Below the pieces are notes generated by a model that searched no databases, was not told where the DNA came from, and was given only the letters and a program-made list of their open reading frames with translations. This document shows, piece by piece, positions 32,513 through 42,208 of a stretch of 64,000 nt of DNA. The DNA is from Staphylococcus sp. ACRSN (GTDB taxonomy: Bacteria; Bacillota; Bacilli; Staphylococcales; Staphylococcaceae). Both the position numbers and the translations under genes were made by a program. The stretch covers positions 99,930 to 163,929 of the forward strand of contig NZ_JAKRNS010000008.1 in the NCBI RefSeq assembly GCF_022346615.1. The letters run 5' to 3'. Positions within the stretch are counted from its first letter, which is position 1, and each line of letters opens with the position of its first letter.

Positions 32513-33820
32513 TTATTTGTTTACTTTTAATTCAATAACTTCACGTAATTGACGTTTAACATCTTCGATAGGTAATTCACGTACTACAGGGTCTAAGAAA
32601 CCGTGAATTACTAAACGTTCAGCTTCTTCTTTTGAAATACCACGGCTCATTAAGTAGTAAAGTTGTTCAGGATCAACTCTACCAACAGATGCTGCGTGAC
32701 CTGCTTCTACATCATCTTCATCAATTAATAGAATAGGATTTGCATCACCGCGTGCATTTTCTGAAAGCATTAATACACGTGACTCTTGGTTAGCAATAGA
32801 TCTTGTTCCACCATGTTTGATATAGCCAATACCATTAAATACAGTAGAAGCATTTTCTTTCATAACACCATGTTTTAAGATATAACCATTTGTGTCCTGA
32901 CCATATTGAACAATTTTAGAAGTTAAGTTTATTTTTTGATCTCCTGTACCAACAACTACTGATTTTAAGGCACTTTCAGAACGGTCACCAATTAAATTCG
33001 TTGAATTATCTATAATTTGGCTACCTTCATTCATCAAACCTAGTGCCCAATTAATTGTCGCATCTTCAGCAGTGATACCACGGCGAATAATGTGACCAGT
33101 GAATCCCTTGTCTAAATAATCAACAGAACCGTAAGTAATTGTTGAATTTGTTCCAGCATTCACTTCAGATATAATGTTGATTTGATTGCCTTCACCACTT
33201 GCAGTAGATAAATAGTTCTCTACGTAAGTTACTTCAGCACTTTCTTCAGTCGCAATAATTACATGGTTGTAAAGACTTGTATTGTCGTCATCATGTAATA
33301 CAACGTATTGAATTGGATTGTCTACTACAACATTTTTCGGTACATATACAAATATACCACCGTTGATTAATGCAGTATGCAATGCAGTTAATCTGTGTTC
33401 ATCCAAAGCAACTGTTTCTGTCATTAAATATTGTTTAACAAGTTCTGGATGATTGATTAATGCTTCTGATAAACCTTCAACAATCACACCATCTTTTGTA
33501 GCTGAATCAGATACTTTTGAAAAAGCTAACGTGTTGTTATGTTGAATAATTAAATTATCAGAGTTTTCTACATCGATAATTTCTTTAACAGCTTCTGGTA
33601 GTTCCTCTAATGATTGGAATACATTACCAGTAGTTTCATGTTGTTTAAATGAGTCGAAGTCCCATCTATTTATTTTAGTTTTATCTGGTTTTGGCATTTC
33701 TAAAGTTTCAGTTAATTTCAACGCTTCTTTACGTAATTCTGTCATCCAAGCTGGTTCATTATGGGCTTGTGAATACTCAACAAGTTGCGCTTCAGAAATG
33801 TTTAAAGTTTCAGTCGTCAT
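32513..33820 (-). CDS. sufD: Fe-S cluster assembly protein SufD
   Basis: The 435-residue protein is the SufB-like partner in the SufBCD complex, with VLMLSENARGDANPILLIDEDD... near residue 340 and the [21 protein letters not shown] tail repeat. The long frame that starts at 33883 has no ribosome site; the ATG at 33820 (MTTETLNIS) has GGGAGG properly placed and gives the S. aureus length. It follows sufC by about 100 bases. Confidence 0.96.
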   Translation of the reverse strand: MTTETLNISEAQLVEYSQAHNEPAWMTELRKEALKLTETLEMPKPDKTKINRWDFDSFKQHETTGNVFQSLEELPEAVKEIIDVENSDNLIIQHNNTLAFSKVSDSATKDGVIVEGLSEALINHPELVKQYLMTETVALDEHRLTALHTALINGGIFVYVPKNVVVDNPIQYVVLHDDDNTSLYNHVIIATEESAEVTYVENYLSTASGEGNQINIISEVNAGTNSTITYGSVDYLDKGFTGHIIRRGITAEDATINWALGLMNEGSQIIDNSTNLIGDRSESALKSVVVGTGDQKINLTSKIVQYGQDTNGYILKHGVMKENASTVFNGIGYIKHGGTRSIANQESRVLMLSENARGDANPILLIDEDDVEAGHAASVGRVDPEQLYYLMSRGISKEEAERLVIHGFLDPVVRELPIEDVKRQLREVIELKVNK

Positions 33821-33918
33821 ACATTTTTCCTCCCATTTGATGATCGTATGATTTATATCTTTAGACAACAATAATTGCCTCAAATCTTCATCTTATTTAT
33901 GTTGCAAAAAGTTCAGAT

Positions 33919-34680
33919 TTATTCTGTAGCACCGTACTCTTCTTTAACCCATTCATAGCCTTCTTCTTCAAGACGTTTCGCTAATTCTGGCCCGCCTGAA
34001 GTTACAACTTTACCACCGAACATAACGTGCACGTGATCAGGTGTGATGTAGTTTAATAGACGTTGATAGTGAGTGATAATTAATGAACCAAACTCATCTC
34101 CACGCATTTGGTTTATACCTTTCGATACAACTTTAAGCGCATCGATATCTAAACCTGAATCAATTTCATCTAAGATAGCAAATTTAGGTTCTAACATCAT
34201 TAATTGTAGGATTTCATTACGTTTTTTCTCCCCACCAGAGAAACCTTCATTAAGATAACGTTGTGCCATATCTTGGTCGATATCTAAGAAATCCATTTCT
34301 TTATCTAATTTCTTGATGAATTGCATTAAGTTGATTTCTTCGCCTTCTTCACGTTTAGCATTAATTGCTGAACGCATGAAATCTGCATTTGTCACACCAG
34401 TGATTTCAGATGGATATTGCATAGCTAGGAATAATCCAGCTTTCGCACGCTCGTCAACTTCTAATTCTAAAATATTAACGCCGTCTAATAATACTTCACC
34501 TTGAGTTACTTCATAGCTTGGGTGACCCATAATAGCTGATGATAACGTTGATTTACCAGTACCATTTGGTCCCATAATCGCATGTATTTCACCAGTGTTG
34601 ATTGTTAAGTTAACACCTTTTAAAATCTCTTTATCTTCAATAGACACATGTAGGTCTTTAATTTCTAATGTAGATGGCAT
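33919..34680 (-). CDS. sufC: Fe-S assembly ATPase SufC
   Basis: The 253-residue ABC-type ATPase drives conformational change in the SufBCD scaffold. It has Walker [10 protein letters not shown] near residue 37, the signature [11 protein letters not shown] and Walker [13 protein letters not shown]. It has no membrane domain. GGAGGG precedes the ATG. It is the first gene of sufCDSUB, so the operon promoter must lie in 34681-35100. Confidence 0.97.
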   Translation of the reverse strand: MPSTLEIKDLHVSIEDKEILKGVNLTINTGEIHAIMGPNGTGKSTLSSAIMGHPSYEVTQGEVLLDGVNILELEVDERAKAGLFLAMQYPSEITGVTNADFMRSAINAKREEGEEINLMQFIKKLDKEMDFLDIDQDMAQRYLNEGFSGGEKKRNEILQLMMLEPKFAILDEIDSGLDIDALKVVSKGINQMRGDEFGSLIITHYQRLLNYITPDHVHVMFGGKVVTSGGPELAKRLEEEGYEWVKEEYGATE

Positions 34681-35120
34681 ACATATTCCCTCCGTAATAT
34701 ATGATATGTTTTTCCTTACTAGTTTATAATAATTTTAATCTACAGTCAAAAGACTAAAATCATATTACAACTAATAATTATAACGTAGTTACATTCGAAT
34801 ATAAACCTTTTCAAGCGCTAAATTAAAATAGTTCTTAAAACACAATGATTTTTGATAATGATACTAAGCATTGATTAACTGATAAAATATGAAGTAATGT
34901 TCTCAATACTATTTTTTATTCATATATCGATTAAATATGCTGCTAGCATAGAAGATTCATTCAAGCTTTCAAGTATATCTTTTACTTTTTATATGGTTTA
35001 TGATGTGTATTTTAACTATAAAATTCAATCTTTACATTCGACATTTGATTTTTGATTATTTATAATAATGATTCAATCAATTTGATTGAACTTGATCATT
35101 TAGGAGGAATTAATTCTTTA
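34681..35120. other. Divergent region between sufC and CNNM gene, 440 bp
   Basis: This region must carry the suf promoter (leftward) and the promoter of the rightward CNNM gene. A PerR/Fur-like sequence, TTATAATTATTAGTT on the minus strand at 34783-34769, agrees with TTATAATNATTATAA at 12 of 15 positions. TGATAAT at 34854 is a further half site. No ORF is convincing. Confidence 0.4.
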
Positions 35121-36149
35121 TTGGGAACCTTATTTAGTTTATTGACTTTTATTATTTTACTAGTATTAACTGCATTTTTTGTGGCAACAGAATTCGCTAT
35201 CGTGAAAGTGAGAACTTCACGCATTAACACCCTTGCTCAACAAAACAACAAGCGCGCACTTGCAGCGCAAAAAGTTGTTTCTAATCTCGATGAATATTTA
35301 GCTGCCTGTCAGCTAGGTATAACCATAACAGCGCTCGGAATTGGTATGGTCGGAGAATCGACATTTGAATTTATACTGCATCCTTTATTTAGTAGTATAG
35401 GTCTTTCAGATACATTGATTCACGTCTTCACACTTATAGGTGCTTTTGTCATTGCAACCTATTTACATGTTGCTATTGGTGAGATGGCACCAAAAACAAT
35501 TGCCATTCAAAAGGCCGAACAGATAACATTGATCATCGCTAAACCTATCATCTTGTTTTCTAAATTATTTTATCCATTTATATTTATACTTAATGGTTCA
35601 GCGACATTGATACTAAAATTGTTTGGTATGACACCTGCAAAGGAAAGTGAAATTTATCATTCAGAAGAAGAAATCAAATTACTTTTGAAAGAGAGTCATG
35701 CTGGTGGAGAAATTTCGCAAAATGAGTTAACGCATATTAATAGAGCATTTGCTTTTGACGAAATGAAAATTCAAGATGGTTTTGTTGCTATCAATGATGT
35801 AGCACTAATTAATGTAGAAGATAGTTATAATGAAACAAAGTCTTATATTAGCAATGCACATTACACTAGATTCCCTGTGTATAAAGGACAAAAAAGTAAT
35901 ATTATAGGCTATATTCATGCTAAAGATTTATTAAAGGATAATATTACTTCACTTGAAACAATTACAAACTCAATACTTAAATTAAAACCGGAAACTAAGG
36001 CCCACCTTGCTTTAGAACAAATGAAAGCACATCAAATTCATATTGCGTTAATCGAAGATGATAATCAACAGCCACTTGGTATCGTAACTATGGAAAACAT
36101 CTTAGAAAAAATCGTCGGCGATATTAAAGACGAACACGATCGTGTTTAA
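35121..36149 (+). CDS. CNNM/CBS-domain membrane protein (hemolysin-like)
   Basis: The ~342-residue protein has a CNNM transmembrane domain (VLTAFFVATEFAIVKVRTSRI, ACQLGITITALGIGMVGE) and a CBS pair (YTRFPVYKG...IIGYIHAKDLL, IALIEDDNQQPLGIVTMENIL). It ends at GDIKDEHD, without the C-terminal CorC domain. The start is uncertain: TTG at 35121 lies 13 bases after AGGAGG, and in-frame alternatives at 35052 and 35082 lack a ribosome site. It is a paralogue of the gene at 27865. Mg2+ or related cation handling is likely. Confidence 0.82.
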   Translation: MGTLFSLLTFIILLVLTAFFVATEFAIVKVRTSRINTLAQQNNKRALAAQKVVSNLDEYLAACQLGITITALGIGMVGESTFEFILHPLFSSIGLSDTLIHVFTLIGAFVIATYLHVAIGEMAPKTIAIQKAEQITLIIAKPIILFSKLFYPFIFILNGSATLILKLFGMTPAKESEIYHSEEEIKLLLKESHAGGEISQNELTHINRAFAFDEMKIQDGFVAINDVALINVEDSYNETKSYISNAHYTRFPVYKGQKSNIIGYIHAKDLLKDNITSLETITNSILKLKPETKAHLALEQMKAHQIHIALIEDDNQQPLGIVTMENILEKIVGDIKDEHDRV

Positions 36150-36180
36150 TTAATTATTTAAGTAATTGAATATTATTTTT

Positions 36181-36222
36181 AAGGAGCAAACATCTCATTT
36201 TTTGAGTGTTTGCTCTTTTTGT
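36181..36222 (+). terminator. Terminator after CNNM gene
   Basis: GAGCAAACATCTC pairs with GAGTGTTTGCTC, followed by T5. Confidence 0.9.
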
Positions 36223-36244
36223 ATTTATGTACTTATACATTCAA

Positions 36245-36277
36245 AAACCCCCTCTGACTATTACAGTTAGAGGGGGT
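36245..36277 (-). terminator. Terminator of metNPQ
   Basis: The hairpin CCCCCTCTAACT/AGTCAGAGGGGG, read leftwards, is followed by TTTTTGA. It lies 15 bases after metQ. Confidence 0.92.
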
Positions 36278-36291
36278 AACTACATATGATG

Positions 36292-37104
36292 TTATTTTGC
36301 TGGTACTACGGCACCATCATATTTTTTATTAATGTAATCTTTGATTTCTTTAGAATGTAATACATCCATTAAAGCTTTGATTTTCTTATCATCTTTATGT
36401 CCGTCTTTAACTGCAATCAAGTTAGCATATGGATTATTCTTAGCTTTCTCAACGACAATTGAATCTTTTTGTGGACTTAGTTTTTGATCGATAGCAAAGT
36501 TTGAATTAATAATTACAGCATCAGCTTTTTGGTTTTGATAAATTTTAGGTAAATATTCTGCTGACTGTTTATTGTTAAATTTGATATCTTTTTTATTTTC
36601 TGCGATGTCTTTGAAAGTAGCGTCTTCAGGTTTCACACCTTTTTTAAGTTTAATTAAACCTTCATCTACGAAGAATTTTAAGAATCTACCTTCTTCAGCA
36701 GGGTTGTTTGAAACGTAAACTGTGGCACCTTTTGGTAAATCTTTTAAGCTTTTATATTTTTTAGAATATACAGCCATTGGTTCAAGGTGTACATTACCAG
36801 CTGACTCGATTTTGTATCCTTTATCCTTTTTATCTGTTTTTAAATATGGTGTATGTTGGAAAAAGTTAGCATCCAATTCACCTTTATTTAACAATTTATT
36901 TGGCGTTGTATAATCATTAATTGTTTTTATTTTCAAGTTATAACCTTTGTCTTCAAGTAACGGTTTAGCCTTTTCTAATATCTCTGCATGTGGTGCTGGA
37001 GATGCGCCGACTGTAATCGTCTTATCTTTTCCGCCACCATTACCACAAGCTGCTAAAACTAGTGCAAGAACTAAAACCGAAGCTAAACTAAATATTTTTT
37101 TCAT
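36292..37104 (-). CDS. metQ: Methionine ABC transporter substrate-binding lipoprotein
   Basis: The 270-residue NlpA/MetQ family lipoprotein has a signal peptide ending in the lipobox LAAC, with Cys20 as the lipidated residue. The mature part has VGASPAPHAEILEKAKP and NPAEEGRFLKFF, typical of methionine binders. It is anchored on the outer face of the membrane and delivers methionine to MetP/MetN. It is the last gene of an operon under a SAM riboswitch, which supports the substrate call. Confidence 0.95.
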   Translation of the reverse strand: MKKIFSLASVLVLALVLAACGNGGGKDKTITVGASPAPHAEILEKAKPLLEDKGYNLKIKTINDYTTPNKLLNKGELDANFFQHTPYLKTDKKDKGYKIESAGNVHLEPMAVYSKKYKSLKDLPKGATVYVSNNPAEEGRFLKFFVDEGLIKLKKGVKPEDATFKDIAENKKDIKFNNKQSAEYLPKIYQNQKADAVIINSNFAIDQKLSPQKDSIVVEKAKNNPYANLIAVKDGHKDDKKIKALMDVLHSKEIKDYINKKYDGAVVPAK

Positions 37105-37127
37105 ATCGTTAAGTCTCCTTATTAATT

Positions 37128-37823
37128 TTATCTCTTATCAATCTTATTTGTAGCCCAATCACCAATATATTGGATGATGAAGACAATAATAAGTATTAAA
37201 ATAGTTGAAACTAAAATGACATCATTTTGATTTCGTGTAAAACCTGTCAAATATGCTAAGTTACCCAAACCGCCTGCACCAATAACACCGGCAATTGCTG
37301 TTGAACCGACTAATGCAATAGCAGTAACTGTAATACCTGATATTAGCGCTGGCATTGCTTCTGGAATCAACACTTTTTTCACTACAGTCCAAGTGTTTGC
37401 TCCCATAGACCATGCTGCTTCAATTACACCTTTATCAATTTCTTTAAATGCAATTTCTACTAATCTAGCATAGAACGGTGCTGCACCAATGATTAATGCT
37501 GGCAATGCACCTGTTGGACCACTAATTGTACCTAACACTAAACTTGTAAACGGAATTAATAATAGTATCAAGATGATAAATGGTATCGCTCTGAATAAGT
37601 TAACAATGAACGACACAATATTATAAAATACTTTAGCTACTTTTGATTCACTTTTAGCAGATAAGAATAGTAGTACACCTAAGATTAATCCAAAAACAAA
37701 TGCAAATATTGTCGAAACAATCGTCATGTACAATGTCTCGTATGTTGCAATCCAAACCTCACTCCACTGAACATTTGGCATTGTAATCATTTCTTGGAGT
37801 ATGTCACTAAAAGAATTACCCAT
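37128..37823 (-). CDS. metP: Methionine ABC transporter permease
   Basis: The 231-residue permease has five or six membrane helices and the EAA-loop segment [22 protein letters not shown] that contacts the ATPase. It is the MetI/MetP type. It overlaps metN by 8 bases and precedes metQ by 23, in a conserved order. Confidence 0.95.
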   Translation of the reverse strand: MGNSFSDILQEMITMPNVQWSEVWIATYETLYMTIVSTIFAFVFGLILGVLLFLSAKSESKVAKVFYNIVSFIVNLFRAIPFIILILLLIPFTSLVLGTISGPTGALPALIIGAAPFYARLVEIAFKEIDKGVIEAAWSMGANTWTVVKKVLIPEAMPALISGITVTAIALVGSTAIAGVIGAGGLGNLAYLTGFTRNQNDVILVSTILILIIVFIIQYIGDWATNKIDKR

Positions 37824-38841
37824 GCTTTAACACCTCCAACGAAACATGTTGCGCTTCTAAATCATTTTTAAACTTTTCAAACTTTTCTGAATCTAATTCC
37901 GGTAAATGTAATACTAAGAAACCTAGAGAACCATCTTTTGAATGTTTAATATTGGCTTCCAAAATATTTACATCAATATCATGTGTTTTTGTAATATAGG
38001 AAATTAATGGTTCAGTCGTATTATTTCCTGTGAAGTTTAAACGTACGATATAAGACTTATCATCAATATGTACTAAATCAGTAATTGATTCATCAAAATC
38101 ATCATTTAAATCATCTTTGACAAATCGTTTTGTCACGGCGTGTTGAGGATTTTCAAATACGCTTGTTACCGCACCTTGTTCAATGACACGGCCACTTTCC
38201 ATTACTGCAACCTCATCACATATGCGTCGAATCACTTGCATTTCATGAGTAATAATAACAATTGTTAAATTACGTTGTTCTTTGATTTTTAATAATAAAT
38301 CTAGAATCTCATCTGTAGTCTGTGGATCAAGTGCACTGGTCGCTTCATCACATAATAAAACATGTGGTTCGTTAGCTAACGCACGCGCTATTCCAACACG
38401 TTGCTTTTGACCACCAGATAATTCTGAAGGATAAGCATCTTCTCTACCTTTCAATCCAACCAATTCCACAAGTTCTAGTGCACGTTGCTTCGCTTCTGAT
38501 TTAGAAACACCAGCAATTTCTAGTGGAAATGTAATATTATTTAAAACTGTCCTTGACCATAGTAAGTTAAAATGTTGAAATATCATGCTCACTTTTTGAC
38601 GTTTTTTTCTCAATTCTGATTTTGATAAATTCCCAATGGTATCGCCATCAATAATAACGTCTCCTGAAGTAGGCTGTTCGAGATTATTCAAGAGCCTAAT
38701 TAAAGTACTCTTTCCTGCACCAGAAAAACCAACTACTCCAAAGATTGAGCCTGATTGTATGCTTAAATCAACATGATCTACTGCAAGTACGTCTTGTTTC
38801 TTAGTTTTGTACCTTTTCACTATTTGATTTAACTCAATCAT
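37816..38841 (-). CDS. metN: Methionine ABC transporter ATP-binding protein
   Basis: The 341-residue ATPase has Walker [10 protein letters not shown], signature [15 protein letters not shown], Walker [14 protein letters not shown] and a C-terminal NIL (ACT-like) domain that gives feedback regulation by methionine in relatives. Two tandem ATGs follow AAGGAGG; the second, at 38841, is taken since spacing is 8 bases and the length equals S. aureus MetN2. The SAM riboswitch terminator ends about 30 bases upstream. Confidence 0.96.
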   Translation of the reverse strand: MIELNQIVKRYKTKKQDVLAVDHVDLSIQSGSIFGVVGFSGAGKSTLIRLLNNLEQPTSGDVIIDGDTIGNLSKSELRKKRQKVSMIFQHFNLLWSRTVLNNITFPLEIAGVSKSEAKQRALELVELVGLKGREDAYPSELSGGQKQRVGIARALANEPHVLLCDEATSALDPQTTDEILDLLLKIKEQRNLTIVIITHEMQVIRRICDEVAVMESGRVIEQGAVTSVFENPQHAVTKRFVKDDLNDDFDESITDLVHIDDKSYIVRLNFTGNNTTEPLISYITKTHDIDVNILEANIKHSKDGSLGFLVLHLPELDSEKFEKFKNDLEAQHVSLEVLKHG

Positions 38842-38874
38842 CATAGTTGCCTCCTTGTATTGCTCTATCAATTA

Positions 38875-39033
38875 AAAAATGCTTTCCCTATGTTCACCGA
38901 AGAATAGAGAAAGCATTTGCCGCTTCTCTCATCTCCAAAAGTCAAAAATGACTTTTTGTGAATTGGCACCATTTCTGTTACAGACGGTTGCCGGGCTTCG
39001 TAGGGCACATCCCTCCACCTCTCATGATAAGAG
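38875..39033 (-). promoter_or_regulatory. SAM-I riboswitch (S-box) with terminator
   Basis: Read leftwards, CTCTTATC (39033-39026) pairs with GATGAGAG (38943-38936) as P1. In between are the S-box core segments GAGGTGGAGGGA, GCCCGGCAACC and GGTGCCAATTC. The downstream hairpin AATGCTTTCTCTAT/ATAGGGAAAGCATT with T6 (38918-38875) is the expression-platform terminator. High S-adenosylmethionine should stop transcription before metN. Confidence 0.95.
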
Positions 39034-39088
39034 TATCATTTATTTAATTATCAATAATCCTACCATTGCACTAAAGTTTCGTCAATGA

Positions 39089-39388
39089 CTATTTTAAATT
39101 TTCTAACAAATAAGGAACTGACTGAAAAGCATAAATACGCTTTATTTCTTTACCTTTAGACATTACTAATAGGACTGGTACAGACTGAATCTCATGTTCC
39201 TGACTATATTCAGGATGGAAATTTAAATCTACTTTTATTATTGGCAATTGTAAGATATCGTTTGCTATATCTAACATGCGTTCAGATATTTTACATGTCC
39301 CACAAGTGGGTGTATAACCAAAGATTAATGCTTTTTCTTTATCATCGTGTTCATGTACATCAACACGACTTTCTTTTGTTACATTCAT
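39089..39388 (-). CDS. Thioredoxin-like protein
   Basis: The 99-residue protein has a thioredoxin fold, with active-site motif TCGTCK near residue 29 and the cis-proline segment SVPVLLVM. It is a small thiol-disulfide enzyme of the YusE/YtpP type; its partners are unknown. It overlaps the TOPRIM gene by 4 bases (ATGA), so the two are coupled. Confidence 0.85.
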   Translation of the reverse strand: MNVTKESRVDVHEHDDKEKALIFGYTPTCGTCKISERMLDIANDILQLPIIKVDLNFHPEYSQEHEIQSVPVLLVMSKGKEIKRIYAFQSVPYLLENLK

Positions 39389-39777
39389 GTTAATAAACTT
39401 ACCCTTTCAGCTATATAATCTATTTGTGCCTTCGCTACAATTTCTTCATCTTTAACTTGAAATCCATGTTTTTCTAATACTCTAGAAAGATATGGTTTTG
39501 GACATCTTGCCACTTCACAATATTGTTTATCTATTCTAATATGATGACTTTCACTTAAATAACGTTTAAACCATTTACGGATTTTTTCACCTTCTTTATC
39601 TGAATCAACAAGTATATGAACTTGTTTACCGTATAATGATTCAATCATGGCATCTAATTTATCAACGCCCATTGTACCATTCGTACAAATAATTTCAATC
39701 GGTTGATCAATAACTTGCTTTACCTTCTTCTTGTCGGATTTTCCTTCGACAATGATTACTTGGTTTAGTATCGTCAT
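39385..39777 (-). CDS. Small TOPRIM-domain protein
   Basis: The 130-residue protein is nearly all a TOPRIM domain. It shows VIIVEGKSDKKKV with the conserved Glu near the N-terminus and ILVDSDKEGEKIRK with the Asp-x-Asp motif. Small primase-like TOPRIM proteins (YusF, ribonuclease M5-like) act on nucleic acids, but no role is assigned here. The ATG at 39777 has AGAGGTG upstream. The upstream region has tandem palindromes (39970-39996). Confidence 0.83.
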   Translation of the reverse strand: MTILNQVIIVEGKSDKKKVKQVIDQPIEIICTNGTMGVDKLDAMIESLYGKQVHILVDSDKEGEKIRKWFKRYLSESHHIRIDKQYCEVARCPKPYLSRVLEKHGFQVKDEEIVAKAQIDYIAERVSLLT

Positions 39778-40033
39778 GATATCCACCTCTAAAAAGTTGA
39801 TAGTTATTCTCTTCTATTAAGTTCTTCACATTAGTTCACAATCATAAACATTATTTACACTTTTCTAATTTAAGCTTATTATTCATTCACTTATTTTTCC
39901 TGATTAACTCATATTAGAAGTTTACTTAAAACATTGTTACCTATTGTTGTATATCAATTTTAAATATGATAAACGTTTATTTAAACATTAATGTTTACCT
40001 ATTGTGCTTTGCAATCTGTTTACATATATAATA

Positions 40034-40064
40034 AAAACTCCCAGATACATGCGATCAAGGAGTT
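40034..40064 (-). terminator. Terminator after gcvH
   Basis: TAAACTCC and GGGAGTTT, read leftwards, form a short hairpin ending in TTTTATT, 10 bases after the gcvH stop. Confidence 0.75.
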
Positions 40065-40074
40065 TAAATCATTA

Positions 40075-40455
40075 TTATTCACCAATCATTTCAGAATATT
40101 GTTCTGCTGATAATAAATCTTCTAATTGGCTTTCATCACTTAATTCAATTTTAATCATCCAAGCTTTTTCATATGGAGATTCATTTACAAACTCAGGGCT
40201 ATCTTCTAACTCTTCATTAGAGCTCAGTACTTTACCAGTTAATGGTGCATATAATTCAGAAACAGTTTTTACAGATTCAACACTTCCAAAAGTATCACCT
40301 TCATTGATTTCATCATCAACCTCAGGTAATTCTACGAATACGATGTCTCCTAATTCGTTTTGAGCATATTCTGTAATGCCAATAACTGCTGTATTTCCTT
40401 CAATTTTTACCCATTCATGTTCTTTAGAATATTTTAATTCGTTTGGTACTGCCAC
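40075..40455 (-). CDS. gcvH: Glycine cleavage system H protein
   Basis: The 126-residue lipoyl-domain protein has the lipoylation lysine in [12 protein letters not shown] near residue 63. In Firmicutes GcvH is also the relay for lipoyl transfer to 2-oxoacid dehydrogenases, so it links with lipA at 22435. The other gcv genes are not in this window. The start is GTG with AGGAGGGG upstream. Confidence 0.96.
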   Translation of the reverse strand: MAVPNELKYSKEHEWVKIEGNTAVIGITEYAQNELGDIVFVELPEVDDEINEGDTFGSVESVKTVSELYAPLTGKVLSSNEELEDSPEFVNESPYEKAWMIKIELSDESQLEDLLSAEQYSEMIGE

Positions 40456-40627
40456 GAGTATCCCCTCCTAAATGTTATTACATAATTATGATGCCATATG
40501 TACGGTATAAGGGCAACTATAAAGTGGGATAAGATTGCACCTTGAACCGTTTTTCCAACATATTTGTAAAACGTTTTCATTTTTTATAAAATACTTGTAC
40601 TTTCAAAATCCCACTCACTTCTATAAA

Positions 40628-40981
40628 TTATAGCCAGACTTGTTTATACTCTTCTTCTTTAAATCCAACCGTTACTTTATCGCCTGAAACAGCAAGAGGT
40701 CTTTTTACTAACATTCCATTCGCCGCAAGTAAATCTAATTTTTCGTCATCAGTTAAGTCATTCAATTTATCCTTAAGGTTTAACTCTCTATACTTTGCGC
40801 CATGTGTATTAAAGAGTTTGTTAATTTCGATATCTGTACCTACTAAAATCTCTTTGAACTCACTTTTAGTAGGTGTATGTTGCACAATATCAATAGGTTC
40901 AAAGCTAACTCCGTAATCTTTTAAAAATTTTGCAGCTTTTTTGCATGTTGTACAATTAGGATACTGGTAAAATTTTATCAT
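40628..40981 (-). CDS. Spx/MgsR/ArsC family protein
   Basis: The 117-residue protein has the ArsC/Spx fold with a CxxC redox pair in NCTTCKKA near residue 9 and the conserved LVKRPLAV segment. It may act as a transcription co-regulator like Spx and MgsR or as a reductase; the sequence does not tell which. The ATG at 40981 has AGGAGG with good spacing; the longer frame has none. Confidence 0.85.
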   Translation of the reverse strand: MIKFYQYPNCTTCKKAAKFLKDYGVSFEPIDIVQHTPTKSEFKEILVGTDIEINKLFNTHGAKYRELNLKDKLNDLTDDEKLDLLAANGMLVKRPLAVSGDKVTVGFKEEEYKQVWL

Positions 40982-41124
40982 TATTCTGTACCTCCTATAT
41001 CTAGTTATCACTAATATATCAAATTTATTAAGAAAACGCTCTAATTATTAAGCTGATTTTTTTTATTAGAATTATAATTTCGCTATAATAGTATTACTAA
41101 TATATCTAAAAAGGAGAAATATTT

Positions 41125-41448
41125 ATGCAACCAATTAGTACTACAGATAAATTTAATGACACAATCCAAAGCGACCAACCCGTTATCGTGAAATTTGAAG
41201 CAGGTTGGTGCCCAGACTGTAAAGCTATGGATATGTGGATTGATCCTATTACTGAAAAATATAATGACTATCAATGGTTTACTGTTAATAGAGATGAATT
41301 AGAAGACGTTGCTGCTGATAATGAAGTTATGGGAATTCCAAGTTTATTAGTATTCAAAAATGGCGAAAAACTTGCTCATCTACATTCAGCAAATGCTAAA
41401 TCACCTGAACAAGTTGAAAACTTCTTAGCAGACACTTTTAACAAGTAA
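41125..41448 (+). CDS. Thioredoxin family protein
   Basis: The 107-residue protein has a thioredoxin fold with active site WCPDCKAM near residue 29, and IPSLLVFKNGE carrying the cis-proline. WCPDC differs from the WCGPC of the main thioredoxin, so it is a secondary thiol-disulfide enzyme. AAAGGAG precedes the ATG. It is monocistronic, with a strong terminator after it. Confidence 0.88.
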   Translation: MQPISTTDKFNDTIQSDQPVIVKFEAGWCPDCKAMDMWIDPITEKYNDYQWFTVNRDELEDVAADNEVMGIPSLLVFKNGEKLAHLHSANAKSPEQVENFLADTFNK

Positions 41449-41517
41449 ATTATAGAAGTATCAATTTTATGTAACTCAAATGTAAATTGATGTTATAAAT
41501 TGAAAATATCATTTTAA

Positions 41518-41562
41518 AATAGACCATTTAATGAATTAAAAATATTCATTAAATGGTCTATT
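41518..41562. terminator. Bidirectional terminator
   Basis: AATAGACCATTTAATGAA and its complement form an 18-bp stem between the convergent thioredoxin and nitroreductase genes. Confidence 0.93.
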
Positions 41563-41601
41563 ATTTTCCAGTTCCATATCAAACTATTAATCTCTATAAC
41601 A

Positions 41602-42141
41602 TTAAAACGTTTCAATCATATTCTCTGTATGTCGTGGTCTATAATTCATTTCATCTTCTAAATCTGTTAAATATAGAAAACCAAGTAATCTTTCATTTTC
41701 TTGAATATTAAATAGTGCTTGAATTTCCTCATTAAATATATATTGTGGCGTCTTCCAACAAGTACCGATTCCAGCCTCATGCAATAATAGCATTAAATTT
41801 TGCATATATGCTCCGAAGGCTAAATGATCTTCTAATCCTTCTAATTGATTAGGATCTTCTTTTAAAATCAATATCAACATACCACCAAGATTTGTAACCA
41901 CTTGGTAATGTTCTTTTTGTTTTTTCGGTTGGTCATGAAATGCAATTTGCGTTAATTGTTTGCTCATATTGCCTAATCTATCTTTAGCAACATGGATTAC
42001 TCTCCATGGTTCCCTATGTCCATGGTTTGGCGCATCTGCAGCCTTTCTTATTGCACTGTATAATGCATCATCATCTATATTCATATCTCTTTTAAAGACT
42101 TTTATACTTCTACGTTGTGAAATAGCTTCTTGCAGTTCCAT
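41602..42141 (-). CDS. Nitroreductase family protein
   Basis: The 179-residue FMN-dependent protein has the nitroreductase motif QRRSIKVFKRD near the N-terminus, ADAPNHGHREPWRVI, and GIGTCWKTP. It probably reduces nitro compounds or quinones with NAD(P)H. It is 67 bases downstream of aroD on the same strand. A near-perfect Fur-type box (42164-42178) lies just before it, suggesting that it can also be expressed on its own. Confidence 0.88.
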   Translation of the reverse strand: MELQEAISQRRSIKVFKRDMNIDDDALYSAIRKAADAPNHGHREPWRVIHVAKDRLGNMSKQLTQIAFHDQPKKQKEHYQVVTNLGGMLILILKEDPNQLEGLEDHLAFGAYMQNLMLLLHEAGIGTCWKTPQYIFNEEIQALFNIQENERLLGFLYLTDLEDEMNYRPRHTENMIETF

Positions 42142-42163
42142 AATTAAATCGCCCTTCCTCTAA

Positions 42164-42178
42164 TGATAACTATTATCA
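42164..42178 (-). promoter_or_regulatory. Fur-like operator
   Basis: TGATAACTATTATCA agrees with the 7-1-7 Fur consensus TGATAATNATTATCA at 14 of 15 positions. It lies 23-37 bases before the nitroreductase ATG. PerR or Zur boxes are similar, so the regulator is not certain. Confidence 0.5.
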
Positions 42179-42208
42179 ATTATAAAATAGAACGTATTTA
42201 TTTTCAAA

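Noticed and set aside
38879..39088. 69-codon rightward ORF upstream of metN
   Set aside because: It lies entirely on the opposite strand of the SAM riboswitch and has no protein features.
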